DNA of 64,000 nucleotides, from NCBI RefSeq assembly GCF_900217905.1, contig NZ_OBMO01000011.1, forward strand, positions 1 through 64,000. Reading direction: 5' to 3'. A model generated the notes under the pieces. The model saw nothing but the letters and a program-made list of their open reading frames with translations. It was not told where the DNA came from and searched no databases. Shown piece by piece: positions 19,001 through 28,921 of this stretch. Every line of letters begins with the position of its first letter. Position 1 is the first letter of the stretch. The stretch is from Alloalcanivorax xenomutans. Its GTDB lineage: Bacteria; Pseudomonadota; Gammaproteobacteria; Pseudomonadales; Alcanivoracaceae. A program made the translations under genes and the position numbers.

Positions 19001-22000
19001 CGGCGGCGGCGTGCTGACCATTGGATCCGGGCAGGGTCAGGCCATTGTCCTCGGTGGCACGCCCGGGAATAGCGAAGAGGCTTCCGGCGAGGAACCGGCG
19101 TCGATGTTGAGGCTGGATGAGGCGTTGCTGCAAAGCGGCTTCAGTGCCTATGACATCAACGGCCGTGGAGGCTTGACGGTGTCCGGAGGCGCTGATCTGG
19201 CGGTGATGATGCCGGTTTTGCGTCGTACGGATCAGGCCGCGCGGGCCAATAGCCTTAACCAGGCTTTGGAACTCTGGCTGCCACCGCTCTATCTGGAGGA
19301 CCCCCTGGCCGGCACCGCGCAACAGCGCCGAGGCGCCAGCCTGACCTTGACCTCGGAACGGCGTGGTGTTTTCGGCGACATTCAGGTTCAGAGTGGGGCT
19401 GAAATCAGCGTCGATCCGGGGCAGTCCATAGTGATTTCCGGTGGCAACACCGTTGCCGTGGAAGGCACCCTGAGAGCGCCCGGCGGAGAAATCGCCATTC
19501 TTTCGAGCTCTCATCCGGGCACCGAAGGGACCCTGGTGATCGGCGAGACGGCGGTGCTGGACGCGGCGGGCCGGGCCTATGTGATGACCGGGCCGGCCGG
19601 GCGCCGTTATGGTGAAGTCTGGGATGGCGGCACCGTGACTCTCGGCGCGTACCGCCCCGAGGAGATGAACAGCGGCACGGGTTTTCTTGAGTTGAGCGAT
19701 GCGTTCGTGGTGGTACGCGAAGGCGCTTTGATCGACGTATCCGGTACCCGCGCGGATCTGGATCTGGGACGATCCGGATTGACTTCGGTGGCGAGTTCGG
19801 GAGGCGGTCTGGCGATGCGCTCCACATCGGGTATCTATTTCGACGGTACCCTTCGTGCCGATGCCGGCGGCAAGGGCGTCGGCGGAGGCCGCCTTGAGAT
19901 GATGCTCGAGGGCAACGCCATCCATACCTCGGATCCCGACGATCCGCGTGCGGTTCTACGTAATATCACCATCAGTCAGAACGGTGATTCCGGTTACGGC
20001 GAGGAACTGGCTTTTGGCCGGGCTCGCATCGCGGTGAATGATCTTGAGAGCATGGGGATCGACCATCTCGCCCTCTGGGCCCGGGACGGCATTCTGTTCG
20101 ATGGGGACACCGAGTTGGCGCTGGGCGGCAGTTTATCCCTGTCCGCGGCTACCCTGGCGGCGGCTCCGGACACGCCAGCGATCAGTGTGGCATTGGATGC
20201 CCCCTATGTGACCCTGGCGGGCCGGACCACTTTGCCTTCCAGTGCTGATGGCGGCGGTATTTTCCCCCGTCTCGATTACGATAACTGGGCGCCGTTATCG
20301 GCAGCGACGTCTGATTCCAGCCGTTTCACGGTGACCGCGGATCTTATTGATCTGGGGGAAGGCGCTCTGACATTCGGGGCCCAGGGACGCTATGAAACGC
20401 CCGCCGGGTATGCCGAGGTGGATCTACCGGGTTTTGCCTCCGTGACGTTACACAGCCGCGGTGATATCCGCCTTACCAACGCGGACGTGATGACCGGCAA
20501 AGAACTGCGTTTTATCTCCGAGCGATTGTACCCCACCACGCACAGCTCGAACCTGATCCGTGTGGGGCTCAGCGGTGAAGGGCGTGATGCTGATCCGATC
20601 GAAGATGCGGTGTTGCGTTTCGAAAGAGAAGGGGAAGGGGACGTGGCGGCGCCACTGTCCGCGTTCGGCTTCCTTACCCTGCAGGCGCCGCGAATCGAGC
20701 AGGCCGGCGTGCTATTGGCACCGTTGGGAAGGATCGACTTCTCCCGGGATGGGACGGAACGGAATCTGAAGTACAACACGTCTCCCCGGTATTTCAGCAA
20801 TCTGGACATGGACGTGCAGCTCGAGGCCGGCAGTATCACCTCGATCAGCGCCGCCGGTTTAGTGTTGCCCTACGGTTATACCGCCGACGGATTGAAATAC
20901 TTCTATAACGGTTCCGAGGTGGTTTACGACAGGTCCGGTGGCGCTGGCAGCCAAGGTGATGAACAGTCTCAGAGGGCCTGGGGCGGCATCTACTTCGATT
21001 CCCGAACCTTCGCGGCCAGCGAGGGCGCCGTGGTCGACGTCAGTGCCGGCGGAGAGCTGAGAGGCGTGGGGTTCACCTCCGGACGGGGCGGATCCGTGGA
21101 CATCCTTAATACCGCTCTGGTCAATGCGTCCCCCTGGCACGCTGGTGACAGCAATGCCCGGGTTTACGCTATCGTCCCCGGTCTGGCCGAGGGCCAGGCC
21201 CCTCTCGACCCGGCCCTGGATACGGGTTCCAAGGTGGGACAACAGATCACCATTGGCGACGGTGTGCCCGGCCTGGCGGCGGGCACCTATACTCTGCTTC
21301 CAGCGGAATACGCCTTGATGCCCGGCGGGTTCCGGGTGGAACTGGGGAGTGACGCCGCCCAATACGCCGTACCCGGTATTGCCACGGCGGCCCCGGGTGT
21401 GTATCGGACCGCGGTGGAAACCACCAATGCCCTTACCGGGGCAGCCGGAAAACTGCCGTTATGGGCTTCGGTGATGTCCGGCGATACGGTGCGCCGCTAC
21501 GCCAGCTATAACGAAACCACCTTGTCCCAATGGATGGCCACGCAGTTGGCGCGTTTCGGTGATACCTCGATCATGCAGCCTTTGCTTCCGGAACAGGCTC
21601 GGCCGCTGGTGTTCGATTTCACCAATGCGGAGCTGACCGGGAAGGCGGCCTTCCAATTCGCGGGAACCCTGGTGAACGAACGGGTGGAGGGCGGCCGTGG
21701 TGGATTGATCTCGTTCCATGGCAACCACCTGGAAGTACTGGGTGAGGGCAGTGACGGCACGGATGACCGTGTTTCCCTCGATGCCGACCAATTGAACGAT
21801 CTGGACGCCAGCGTGCTGGCCTTGGGTTTGACACCACCCGGGGCCACTGGAACTGCGCGCTCATCGGGTAGCACGACAGTGCGCTCCGGGGCCACTTTGC
21901 GCGCCGGGACTCTGTTGCTGGCCGGTAATGGCGCGGACGCGGTGGTGGTGGAATCCGGCGCGGTCCTGGACAGCCGGGAACGGGGTGCGGCCGGCTGGAC

Positions 22001-25000
22001 CGCGGAAAATGGTTTTCTGATCGACACTGATAGTGGTACCGGTCTGCTGGTGATCAGTAACGATCTGATGCAGCTCGGCGCGGCCGAAGGTCCTGGCAGT
22101 GTGCGCATCGAGGATGGGGCGGCGCTGCACGGCGAAGGCACCGTGGCGCTGGCGGCGCCCGGCGGTATCACCGTCGGCGATATCGATCTGAGCGCAAAGG
22201 ATCTGCTGCTCTCGCTGGAAGACATTAATATTGGCACCAACGACGCCTTGGCCGAGGCGGAGGCGAGGGGTGTGCTGTCCGACGGCTGGCGGCTGAACCA
22301 AGGTATCCTGGATGGTTTGCTCGCTTTGGGGGAACTGGAGAGCTTCAGTCTGCAGGCGGCCGGCGCCATTAATTTCTTCGGTCCCGTGACTTTGGATACC
22401 TACGACCCCGCCACCGGCGAATCCCGCGCCGCCCTGCGTTTTATCTCCCCGGCCATTTACGGTCTGGGCGGTGAAGGCGACACCGTGACGATCCGTACCG
22501 ACAGCTTCAATTGGAGCGGGCTGGGTGAAAATCGGGGGACCCCTTTCGTTCCGGATTATGTCTCGGTGACGCCGGGCGAGGTTATCGATGGCGGCGCGGG
22601 GACCGGCAGCGGCGGCTTCCTGGTGGACGCCAATGAAGTGGTGTTTGGCTTCAATGGTCTGGTGGGCGATCAAACCGCCAACGCCACCCTGGAGCGTCTG
22701 ATGCTGGGCTTCGGTGAGGTCACTTTCCAGGCGCGGGAAAGGATCACCAGCGACCTGTACGGTGCTTTGTCCGTTTACCGGCAGGATAGCGATGGCACAC
22801 GCAGCGGCGGTAATCTGACCCTGAGCTCCCCGGTGCTCACCGGCCAGGCCGGTTCCGAAATGACCTACCGGACCGGCGGCAACCTGCTGGTTACCCGGCC
22901 TGCCGATGCAGCCGCCGTGGACCCGGCGGACCTGGATCTGGGCGCTCAACTGACCTTGGAAGGCAACAGTGTCCGTGTCGAGGGCAGCATCATCGCCCCC
23001 AGCGGCAAGGTGGCCATCGAAGCCACCGAGGATCTGCTGCTGGCCGACGGCAGCCTGATCAACGTGGCCGGCCGGGCGGTGGAGTTCTTCGATGTCACCC
23101 GGTACAGCTTCGGTGGCGCGGTCAGCCTGGAAAGCGTTGAAGGCAATGTCCAGCAGGTCGCGGGCTCCCGTATCGATGTGTCCGCGCCATACAGCGACGC
23201 GGGCAAACTGGAAGCCACCGCCGTCAACGGCACCGTGGACCTGGCTGGTGAGCTGGTTGCCCGTAATCCAGGGGAGGACCCGGAAGGGGAGGGCGAAGGC
23301 GGCACCCTACGTATCAAGGCCAATACCTTGCCCGGTTTCGTGGCGCTCAATCAACGCCTCACCGACGGCGGCTTTGATTACCTGCGCGGCTTCGAAACCA
23401 ACGAAGGCGACCTGACTCTGGACGAGGAAGTCCGCGCCCGCCATATCGAGGCCACCACCAATGGCGGCGACCTGATCGTCAACGGCAATCTGCGTGCCGG
23501 TGGTAAGTACGCCGGCAGTATCTACCTGGCCGCCGCCAATGATCTACGGGTGGAGGACAGCGCGACCCTGGACGCCAGTGGCGACACCCTGAAAGTGGAT
23601 AGTCATGGTGACCCCATCGAGGGCAGCAACCGGGCCATCATCAACCTGACCAGCCGGGACGGCCGTTTGGCGCTGGGCGATAACGCCACTCTGGATGTGG
23701 GCGCTGGTGGCGAAGCCCGTGGCACCATCGACCTGAATGCCCACCGCCTGGGCGATCCATCTGAAACATCGGCAACGGGTAATGACGTAGCGGTGGATGC
23801 CGGTGACAACCTGACGGTGAACGGCGCCAAGCGGGTGTCGGTGAACGGATTCTGGACCTACGATGACGCCCCGGATGATCCTGAGAACAAAAACACCCAG
23901 GTTGTCGACCAGGATTGGTTGGATAAAACGAAAGAGAGAGTGCCTGAAGGTGAGGAAGAAAATCCGCATTGGGATGGTCTTGATGGTGTCCATGAGCATA
24001 GCAAGGACTTCATCAACGCGGCCCTGGCCAACGACGAGTTGCAACAGCGCTTGGTGAGCCTGAAAGACGCCGCCGGCGAGGTCTTCTCTCTGCGCCCGGG
24101 CGTGGAGATCGTCTCCGCCACCGAGGACGGCAATCTGCGTATCGATGGTGATCTGGATTTTGCCGGATACCGCTACGGACCGGACGCCGATGATGCTGTG
24201 TACGGTAGCGGCACCGCCGGGGTGTTCGTGATGCGCGCCGGGGGTGACCTTGATGTGAATGGCAATGTCACCGATGGTTTCTATCGGCCACCGACCACTC
24301 CGGATGACAGATATCCCGTTGATTTCGAACTGCCCGACGGACTGCTGGATAATCGCGGCCAATTAACGGAGAGCTACACTTTGTCCGAGCAGCTGATCCT
24401 GGCTGCCGGCTGGAATTTGGGCGTTGTATATGACACGGGTGGCACTCTGCCTTTTGATCTGACTGTGACTAGGCATCTGCAATTGATGAATGCCGATGCC
24501 CAGGTTCCCGTCGATATCACCGTGAACAATCGCACAAGATTGGCTAACACGACCCTGGATCAAGGCGTCATTTTGCTCTCGGAACCAGTAACGGATGCCC
24601 GGACCGGGGTGACCTACAGTGATGTGATCGACGCCGGTACGACCCTTGGAATGATCACTTTGCCGGTGGGGTCGGTAGTTCGGGCGGGGAGCGCATTTTC
24701 CGGAAGAGCTGTTGCTATTAGCTTTGACGGCGCTGTTGTCATCCCGGCGGGGAACGAGTTGGCTGGCTTGGGAGTCTCGAGTGCGGATGAATTCAATAGC
24801 CCCATCGAGTTGAACGTCGGCGATACGCTGCCCGCCGGGTTGGCTGTCTCCTCATTCGGCGGTGGCGAGCAGGAACAGATCATCTGGCCGCTGGCGGCGC
24901 TGTTGCCGGAAGGAATGCAAAGCTGGGATCTGAAGCTGGTCGCCGGCGCGGACCTGGCCGCGGCGGACCGCCGTTCAACACTCGAGGGTAGCGAAGGTGA

Positions 25001-27839
25001 CCTGACGCTGAGTAACCCCTACCAGGTGAGACATCATTCGGGGAGCGCCGATACGCTGGAGGGAATCAGTGTGATCCGTACCGGCAGCGGTGACCTGGAG
25101 TTGATCGCTGCCCGGGATTATCAGCAGGAGACCCCCTTCGGGGTCTATACCGCCGGAACCGCGGTGGAGGCCGTGGAGGCGCCGGATAAACAGCGGGACC
25201 CCGCCACGCTGCCGGGTAGTGGCAGTGGCTACCGGGAAGTGGCCGAACAAAGTGGCGGTTTCTATGCCTCCGGCGGCGGCAACGTGCTGGTGAGCGCGGG
25301 CCGGGATATGAGGGGCAACACTTACTCGCGAAAGGGACAGATTTCCGACTGGCTGTGGACCTGGAGTGATCCGGAGAGCGGCGCCCTGGCCTGGTGGCTC
25401 AATACCGGCAGTTATGGTGCCGCTGACGAGCTGATTGCCTTTGACGGTATCGGTACTCTCGGTGGCGGTAATCTCTCTGTATCGGTAGGCGGGGACTTTG
25501 GCGTGTATTCCTATGGCCCGAGTGATGGCAGCGCCAGACCGGGCGGCTTGTCGCTGGCGGTAGGCTCCACTGGTTGGGAAAATGCCGATGGCGAAGGGCG
25601 CAAGTATGGCGGTGGCGACTTAAGGCTGGAAGTAGGGGGCGTGGTCAACAGCTGGGAGGCTAGAGGGACCGACACCTTGGGGGAAACAGATGGATATACA
25701 GCGAATCTGCGCGGCGATGTGCTGCTGCGGGCCGGAGCCGTCGGCCAGATTTGGCACACTTATGCTGTTGCCAATAACACCACGGATCCCCGGCCGGATG
25801 AGAATCTGCTACTGGTTGACCGGAGAGTTCATGGTGGATTACGTCTGATGCTGGGCGATGCCCAGGCCCGGGTACACACCTACGGTGACCAGATTGTCAA
25901 CGCGGAGAACCTGAACAGCGGCGATGTGAAGCTGTGGACCGAACTGACCGAGGGTATGCTGTTCAGTGCCGGCGGGAATATGGGGTTAGGAGCAGTATCA
26001 AATGACGCCATACTTCTTCCCGCCCGTTTCAGTGTGGTCGCCGCGGAGGGCACGATTTATGGCAATGCTAGCACTCCTAGTAATTCCCCTTTGGGATCAG
26101 TGGCCGACACCTCCGCGGATGGGTGGCTGGAATTTCTGGCCGGAGACGCCATCTACAACCTGGGGCTGTCTTCAGCCTATGACCCGGATTTGCTCGGTAC
26201 AGAGGTATCCCCCGCGCGGTTCTATGCCCGTGATGGCGATATCTACCAGCTCTACTATGGCTACTATGGCATCCGGAGTGAGCGTCTTATCAATCAGGCC
26301 GGGCGTCCGGCTCATGTTCGCGCCGGCCGGGATATCGTTGAATATGGGGGCGCAACCGCGGGGGGCCAGCCATCGGCGCTGGGGCACTATGGGCCGACGG
26401 ACGTCTCGATCATCGAGGCGGGGCGCGATCTGATTCACATCAACACCAAAGTGATGGGCGAAGGCACGCTGGAACTGACCGCGGGACGCGGCTTCTATCA
26501 GGCAGATCGGGGGCAGATTCGTACTCTCGGGGCTTTTGGTGATGTCGTCGGCGGTGATCAGAACGGCGGCGCTGACATCGTCATCAATGTCGGCATGGGC
26601 GCGTCCGGCCCGGATTATCAGGCGCTCATCGATCGCTATCTGGATCCGGCCAATCTGGCCGAGGCCGGAAGGCCTCTGGCCGAGCAACCGGACAAGGTCG
26701 TCAAGGTGTACGACGAAGAACTGAGGGTCTGGCTGGAACAGCGTTTCGGGCTAACGGGTCTGGACCTCACCGATGCCCTGGCCTATTTCCAGAATCTGGC
26801 ACCGGAGCAGCAGCGTATCTTCTTGCGCGAGCTCTATTACGCGGAACTGCGGGAAGGGGGACGGGAGTACACGGATTCCGAAGGACCCCGTTTCGGCAGC
26901 TACCTGCGTGGCCGCCGCATGATCGAGACACTGTTGCCGGAGATGGACAGCGAGGCCGGCACCTCGGGCTATGAAGGCGACTTCACCATGTTCACCACCC
27001 GGGACGGAAGCACCGAGCGCTCCGGTCTGATCCGCACCGAAGCCGGCGGCGACATCCAGATGCTGGTGCCCGGCGGTGATTTGATCATCGGCCTGGAATC
27101 GGTGCGCCCGGAGAGCGGCGACAATGGCATCCTCACTCAGGGCAGCGGCGATATTCAGCTGTTCAGCCAGGGCGATATCGCGCTGGGCCTGTCCCGCATC
27201 ATGACCACCTACGGCGGCGACATCTTCGCCTGGTCCAACGCCGGTGACATCAACGCCGGCCGCGGCGCCAAGACCACCTTGGTGTACACCCCGCCGCGCC
27301 GCACTTACGACGATCTGGGTAATGTGACGCTGTCGCCGTCCGTGCCAAGCACTGGCGCGGGCATCGCCACCCTGGCTCCGATTCCGGAAGTGCCGCCGGG
27401 GGATATCGATCTGATCGCGCCGCTGGGCGTGATCGATGCTGGTGAGGCGGGTATTCGCGTGTCTGGCAGCATCAACGTGGCGGCGTTGCAGGTGGTGAAC
27501 GCGGAAAACATCCAGGTGCAAGGGGAGTCCACCGGCTTGCCGGCGGTGGCGGCGGTGAACGTGGGGGCTCTGACCAGCGCCAGCAATGCCGCTTCCAGCG
27601 CGGTGCAGGCGGCGGAGCAGGTGGGCCGGCGCTATCAGCAGAACCAGCCTTCCATTATCAGCGTGGAAATTCTCGGTTACGGCCAGGAACGGCTGGAAGC
27701 GGGAGGCGACCGGACCAGCGCCGCCCCGGCCTCCCGGCCTGGAGAGGGCATGGTACAGGTGTTGGGGGCGGGGCCGTTGTCGGAGAACCAGACGGGCATG
27801 TTGACGCCCGCTGAGCGCCGGGGACTCAAGTCGCGCTGA
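16080..27839 (+). CDS. Giant TpsA exoprotein, filamentous-haemagglutinin family (PdtA-like)
   Basis: 3919 residues. Residues 1-40 form an extended basic signal peptide (cleavage after GAGQAEA). Residues 45-115 are Ala/Gln/Arg-rich and probably helical, an insert before the TPS domain. The TPS secretion domain runs about 120-300 (KAILNWETFNVGRDTTVDF; DGTVMIVNRNGVVFSGSSQV). The rest is beta-helix sequence of Gly-Asp-Ile/Leu and Ala-Gly-Gly turns, ending without a recognised toxin domain. It should be exported by the TpsB of 4217 and act as a surface or released adhesin-like protein. P. aeruginosa PdtA is the closest context match. Expression is likely under the adjacent ECF sigma factor. Confidence 0.92.
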   Translation: MLTKNTRPARRTPVRSVISRKPLALAVASILAVGAGQAEASSPRPFSPEWFAAARGAAAQNRANTAPTARPLAQQRQARERLQHSINNVGRTAAAVAAQRAAQEAARKAAQQAASNIPNGLGEGGLKVDVNPDTAGWLGAKDPTQTTKDGHTTVRIEQTADKAILNWETFNVGRDTTVDFEQQANWAALNRVNDPNARPSQIQGRIQGDGTVMIVNRNGVVFSGSSQVNVRNLVAAAADISDQQFSERGLYVDTNGSQPTFTDAAGNVTVDAGARITTHEPESVTQGGGYVLLMGREVNNAGEITTRRGQTTLAAGEDFYIRKGAGTEANQASTTRGNEVASTWEAGSDAGTVTNEGLIGAREGDITLTGHDVRQQGVAMATTTVNTRGTVHLLNSASDTEGKVTLGEGAVTTVVIEDDGETALDNQRDALIESSAELDGLRDDMITGAFDNIGLMADRRDQSRVEIVSGGDVVFEKDSLTLATGGQIAVDAGRRTHLNAGSELDVSGSVGVKVAMESNNVLINVQGNEQRDSPDNRDNGGLNNGDVWVDRRNLIFVPAGTGGYETDRWYTAGGLLEVSGYLDTQGHGIGEWSAAGGTVLLGGSEVVTQTGSAVNLSGGTLDVQTGYIAKTWLKGADGRLYDAANAPASMLYTGIYQGYERVSERWGQTDAWRNPLIAPERQLENGYTVGRDAGTLIINAPTAVLEGDIVAEVFQGERQNQAQDAGRDSYQQAQNRVVRRGRLAVGQYGQYGLENAYGSDIRIGDFDDISEQLTLESDLSERLNTVWLDAGRLNEQRLGGLDLVSGGSISVESDLTLAEGGQLSLVSGQVAVDATVTARGGDITLTNILTPDGVVNTTPIALTDEDNNSELRLTENGQLDARGLWHNGLLESGENWKQAYVDGGDVTIEGTQDVTLAEGSLVDVSSGAALKADGELLGGRGGDITLSASVALNSSIAPDAALSTNGTLRGYGVDGGGVLTIGSGQGQAIVLGGTPGNSEEASGEEPASMLRLDEALLQSGFSAYDINGRGGLTVSGGADLAVMMPVLRRTDQAARANSLNQALELWLPPLYLEDPLAGTAQQRRGASLTLTSERRGVFGDIQVQSGAEISVDPGQSIVISGGNTVAVEGTLRAPGGEIAILSSSHPGTEGTLVIGETAVLDAAGRAYVMTGPAGRRYGEVWDGGTVTLGAYRPEEMNSGTGFLELSDAFVVVREGALIDVSGTRADLDLGRSGLTSVASSGGGLAMRSTSGIYFDGTLRADAGGKGVGGGRLEMMLEGNAIHTSDPDDPRAVLRNITISQNGDSGYGEELAFGRARIAVNDLESMGIDHLALWARDGILFDGDTELALGGSLSLSAATLAAAPDTPAISVALDAPYVTLAGRTTLPSSADGGGIFPRLDYDNWAPLSAATSDSSRFTVTADLIDLGEGALTFGAQGRYETPAGYAEVDLPGFASVTLHSRGDIRLTNADVMTGKELRFISERLYPTTHSSNLIRVGLSGEGRDADPIEDAVLRFEREGEGDVAAPLSAFGFLTLQAPRIEQAGVLLAPLGRIDFSRDGTERNLKYNTSPRYFSNLDMDVQLEAGSITSISAAGLVLPYGYTADGLKYFYNGSEVVYDRSGGAGSQGDEQSQRAWGGIYFDSRTFAASEGAVVDVSAGGELRGVGFTSGRGGSVDILNTALVNASPWHAGDSNARVYAIVPGLAEGQAPLDPALDTGSKVGQQITIGDGVPGLAAGTYTLLPAEYALMPGGFRVELGSDAAQYAVPGIATAAPGVYRTAVETTNALTGAAGKLPLWASVMSGDTVRRYASYNETTLSQWMATQLARFGDTSIMQPLLPEQARPLVFDFTNAELTGKAAFQFAGTLVNERVEGGRGGLISFHGNHLEVLGEGSDGTDDRVSLDADQLNDLDASVLALGLTPPGATGTARSSGSTTVRSGATLRAGTLLLAGNGADAVVVESGAVLDSRERGAAGWTAENGFLIDTDSGTGLLVISNDLMQLGAAEGPGSVRIEDGAALHGEGTVALAAPGGITVGDIDLSAKDLLLSLEDINIGTNDALAEAEARGVLSDGWRLNQGILDGLLALGELESFSLQAAGAINFFGPVTLDTYDPATGESRAALRFISPAIYGLGGEGDTVTIRTDSFNWSGLGENRGTPFVPDYVSVTPGEVIDGGAGTGSGGFLVDANEVVFGFNGLVGDQTANATLERLMLGFGEVTFQARERITSDLYGALSVYRQDSDGTRSGGNLTLSSPVLTGQAGSEMTYRTGGNLLVTRPADAAAVDPADLDLGAQLTLEGNSVRVEGSIIAPSGKVAIEATEDLLLADGSLINVAGRAVEFFDVTRYSFGGAVSLESVEGNVQQVAGSRIDVSAPYSDAGKLEATAVNGTVDLAGELVARNPGEDPEGEGEGGTLRIKANTLPGFVALNQRLTDGGFDYLRGFETNEGDLTLDEEVRARHIEATTNGGDLIVNGNLRAGGKYAGSIYLAAANDLRVEDSATLDASGDTLKVDSHGDPIEGSNRAIINLTSRDGRLALGDNATLDVGAGGEARGTIDLNAHRLGDPSETSATGNDVAVDAGDNLTVNGAKRVSVNGFWTYDDAPDDPENKNTQVVDQDWLDKTKERVPEGEEENPHWDGLDGVHEHSKDFINAALANDELQQRLVSLKDAAGEVFSLRPGVEIVSATEDGNLRIDGDLDFAGYRYGPDADDAVYGSGTAGVFVMRAGGDLDVNGNVTDGFYRPPTTPDDRYPVDFELPDGLLDNRGQLTESYTLSEQLILAAGWNLGVVYDTGGTLPFDLTVTRHLQLMNADAQVPVDITVNNRTRLANTTLDQGVILLSEPVTDARTGVTYSDVIDAGTTLGMITLPVGSVVRAGSAFSGRAVAISFDGAVVIPAGNELAGLGVSSADEFNSPIELNVGDTLPAGLAVSSFGGGEQEQIIWPLAALLPEGMQSWDLKLVAGADLAAADRRSTLEGSEGDLTLSNPYQVRHHSGSADTLEGISVIRTGSGDLELIAARDYQQETPFGVYTAGTAVEAVEAPDKQRDPATLPGSGSGYREVAEQSGGFYASGGGNVLVSAGRDMRGNTYSRKGQISDWLWTWSDPESGALAWWLNTGSYGAADELIAFDGIGTLGGGNLSVSVGGDFGVYSYGPSDGSARPGGLSLAVGSTGWENADGEGRKYGGGDLRLEVGGVVNSWEARGTDTLGETDGYTANLRGDVLLRAGAVGQIWHTYAVANNTTDPRPDENLLLVDRRVHGGLRLMLGDAQARVHTYGDQIVNAENLNSGDVKLWTELTEGMLFSAGGNMGLGAVSNDAILLPARFSVVAAEGTIYGNASTPSNSPLGSVADTSADGWLEFLAGDAIYNLGLSSAYDPDLLGTEVSPARFYARDGDIYQLYYGYYGIRSERLINQAGRPAHVRAGRDIVEYGGATAGGQPSALGHYGPTDVSIIEAGRDLIHINTKVMGEGTLELTAGRGFYQADRGQIRTLGAFGDVVGGDQNGGADIVINVGMGASGPDYQALIDRYLDPANLAEAGRPLAEQPDKVVKVYDEELRVWLEQRFGLTGLDLTDALAYFQNLAPEQQRIFLRELYYAELREGGREYTDSEGPRFGSYLRGRRMIETLLPEMDSEAGTSGYEGDFTMFTTRDGSTERSGLIRTEAGGDIQMLVPGGDLIIGLESVRPESGDNGILTQGSGDIQLFSQGDIALGLSRIMTTYGGDIFAWSNAGDINAGRGAKTTLVYTPPRRTYDDLGNVTLSPSVPSTGAGIATLAPIPEVPPGDIDLIAPLGVIDAGEAGIRVSGSINVAALQVVNAENIQVQGESTGLPAVAAVNVGALTSASNAASSAVQAAEQVGRRYQQNQPSIISVEILGYGQERLEAGGDRTSAAPASRPGEGMVQVLGAGPLSENQTGMLTPAERRGLKSR

Positions 27840-27853
27840 TCATCTCCGTTGAA

Positions 27854-27877
27854 CCCCGGAGCAAGCCCGCTCCGGGG
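27854..27877 (+). terminator. Hairpin after tpsA
   Basis: A perfect 9-base stem (CCCCGGAGC at 27854-27862 with GCTCCGGGG at 27869-27877) and a 6-base loop follow the tpsA stop by 14 bases. No T-run follows, so it may attenuate rather than end transcription into the luxR-type gene 22 bases further on. Confidence 0.5.
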
Positions 27878-27898
27878 ACATTGCCAGGAGGCACAAGG

Positions 27899-28690
27899 AT
27901 GTTCTACGACCGTGACGCGGCCAGTCAGATATTGGCGATGACCCGGGTGACCACGCTGGCGCGCCTGCATGCCGCCACCACGTATCTGATTCAGATGCAC
28001 GGGTTTCGCTTTTACTATTTTTCGCTGCGTGGGCAGCATGCGCTGACAGGCCGCGACCCGGTCACCTTGCACAATTTGCCGGTCAATGGCCGCCGGCCTG
28101 AAATGGATAGAGAGCCGGATCAGGATCCCCTCGCTCATTACGCCGCTACTCGTACCCTGCCCATGGATTGGAAGCAGATCATGGCGCTGCCCGGTTACCA
28201 GCACCGGGGTTATCTGCGCGTCATGGCGGCGCGGGCCCAACACGGACTATTAAGTGGTTGCACCGTGCCCTTGAGTCAGGCCAGTGGCGTTTTGGCGCGG
28301 CTGGATTTGATCTGTGATCATGATGACGAGGAAGCGGATCTCTGTATTCGCCGCTACCTGCCATACGCTTCTTTGCTGGGACAGGTCCTGTTGGATAAAA
28401 CCCGGGGTCTGACCCGGCAAGAAGACGACGACCTGATGGAGCTCGATGGCGGCACACCGCTCACTCAACGGGAACGGGAGTGTTTGCTTTGGGCCAGTGA
28501 AGGCAAGACCAACGCGGAAATCGGTGCGCTGCTCGGCATCAGCGAACGTACCGTGGTGTATCACGTTCACCATGCCTGTGAAAAACTCCATGCCCGCAAT
28601 CGCCAACACGCGGTCACCAAGGCCATCCTGTCTCGAAAGCTGTTTGGTCCCACCAGTGACAGTTCTCGGCTGGTTGGTAACATGGTGTAG
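27899..28690 (+). CDS. LuxR-family regulator with a degenerate autoinducer pocket
   Basis: 263 residues. The ATG at 27899 follows CAGGAGG by 7 bases; an in-frame TTG 18 bases upstream is rejected. The N-terminal half aligns with the autoinducer-binding domain: DP in QDPLAHY, W in MDWKQI and G in LSGCTVPL match D70, P71, W85 and G113 of TraR. The positions of W57 and Y61, by counting back from D70, are N and P. The C-terminal HTH (LTQRERECLLWASEGKTNAE; GISERTVVYHV) is intact. No luxI is in the window, so it is a solo. It is a paralogue of the gene at 30729. Confidence 0.88.
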   Translation: MFYDRDAASQILAMTRVTTLARLHAATTYLIQMHGFRFYYFSLRGQHALTGRDPVTLHNLPVNGRRPEMDREPDQDPLAHYAATRTLPMDWKQIMALPGYQHRGYLRVMAARAQHGLLSGCTVPLSQASGVLARLDLICDHDDEEADLCIRRYLPYASLLGQVLLDKTRGLTRQEDDDLMELDGGTPLTQRERECLLWASEGKTNAEIGALLGISERTVVYHVHHACEKLHARNRQHAVTKAILSRKLFGPTSDSSRLVGNMV

Positions 28691-28750
28691 CGCTTGTCGC
28701 TGATCGAAGGCGATCACATATCCTTTCATTCCCAACTCCAACCACGAATC

Positions 28751-28828
28751 CGCTGTGGGAGCGGCCTTGGCCGCGAATTATTTCTCCTGGCGCTGGCAAT
28801 TCGCTTGCAAGCAAGCTTCCCACAGCGG
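28751..28828. repeat. REP inverted pair
   Basis: Arms 28751-28779 and 28799-28828 are inverted REP copies (CGCTGTGGGAGC and its complement). They lie in the 458-base gap between the LuxR gene and the phosphate-binding protein. Short open frames crossing it are REP-derived. The rest of the gap, to 29148, holds a possible Pho-like site and the promoter region. Confidence 0.75.
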
Positions 28829-28903
28829 CTTCGAATTCACCCCAAAGAGCGGCCTTTTTTGCTTTGCCAATTACAGCAATCTTATCCGCCAATTTATGAC
28901 CTT

Positions 28904-28921
28904 CTGTCACATCTCTTCCCT
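28904..28921 (+). promoter_or_regulatory. Weak Pho-box-like site upstream of the PstS-like gene
   Basis: CTGTCAC followed after four bases by CTTCCCT (4 of 7 matches to the second half site). The first half site is exact. It lies about 230 bases before the gene. A second CTGTCAC-like complement (GTGACA) lies near 29005. Support is only moderate. Confidence 0.3.

Noticed and set aside
16752-19925. 1057-residue antisense open frame inside tpsA
   Set aside because: Shadow of tpsA in the high-GC reading pattern; composition (His, Gln, Gly, Val) is typical of such shadows, with no start signal.
16080-27839. Possible CRISPR or tandem-repeat array in the repetitive tpsA sequence
   Set aside because: Repetition is at protein level (beta-helix turns) with irregular spacing and no identical DNA repeat units.
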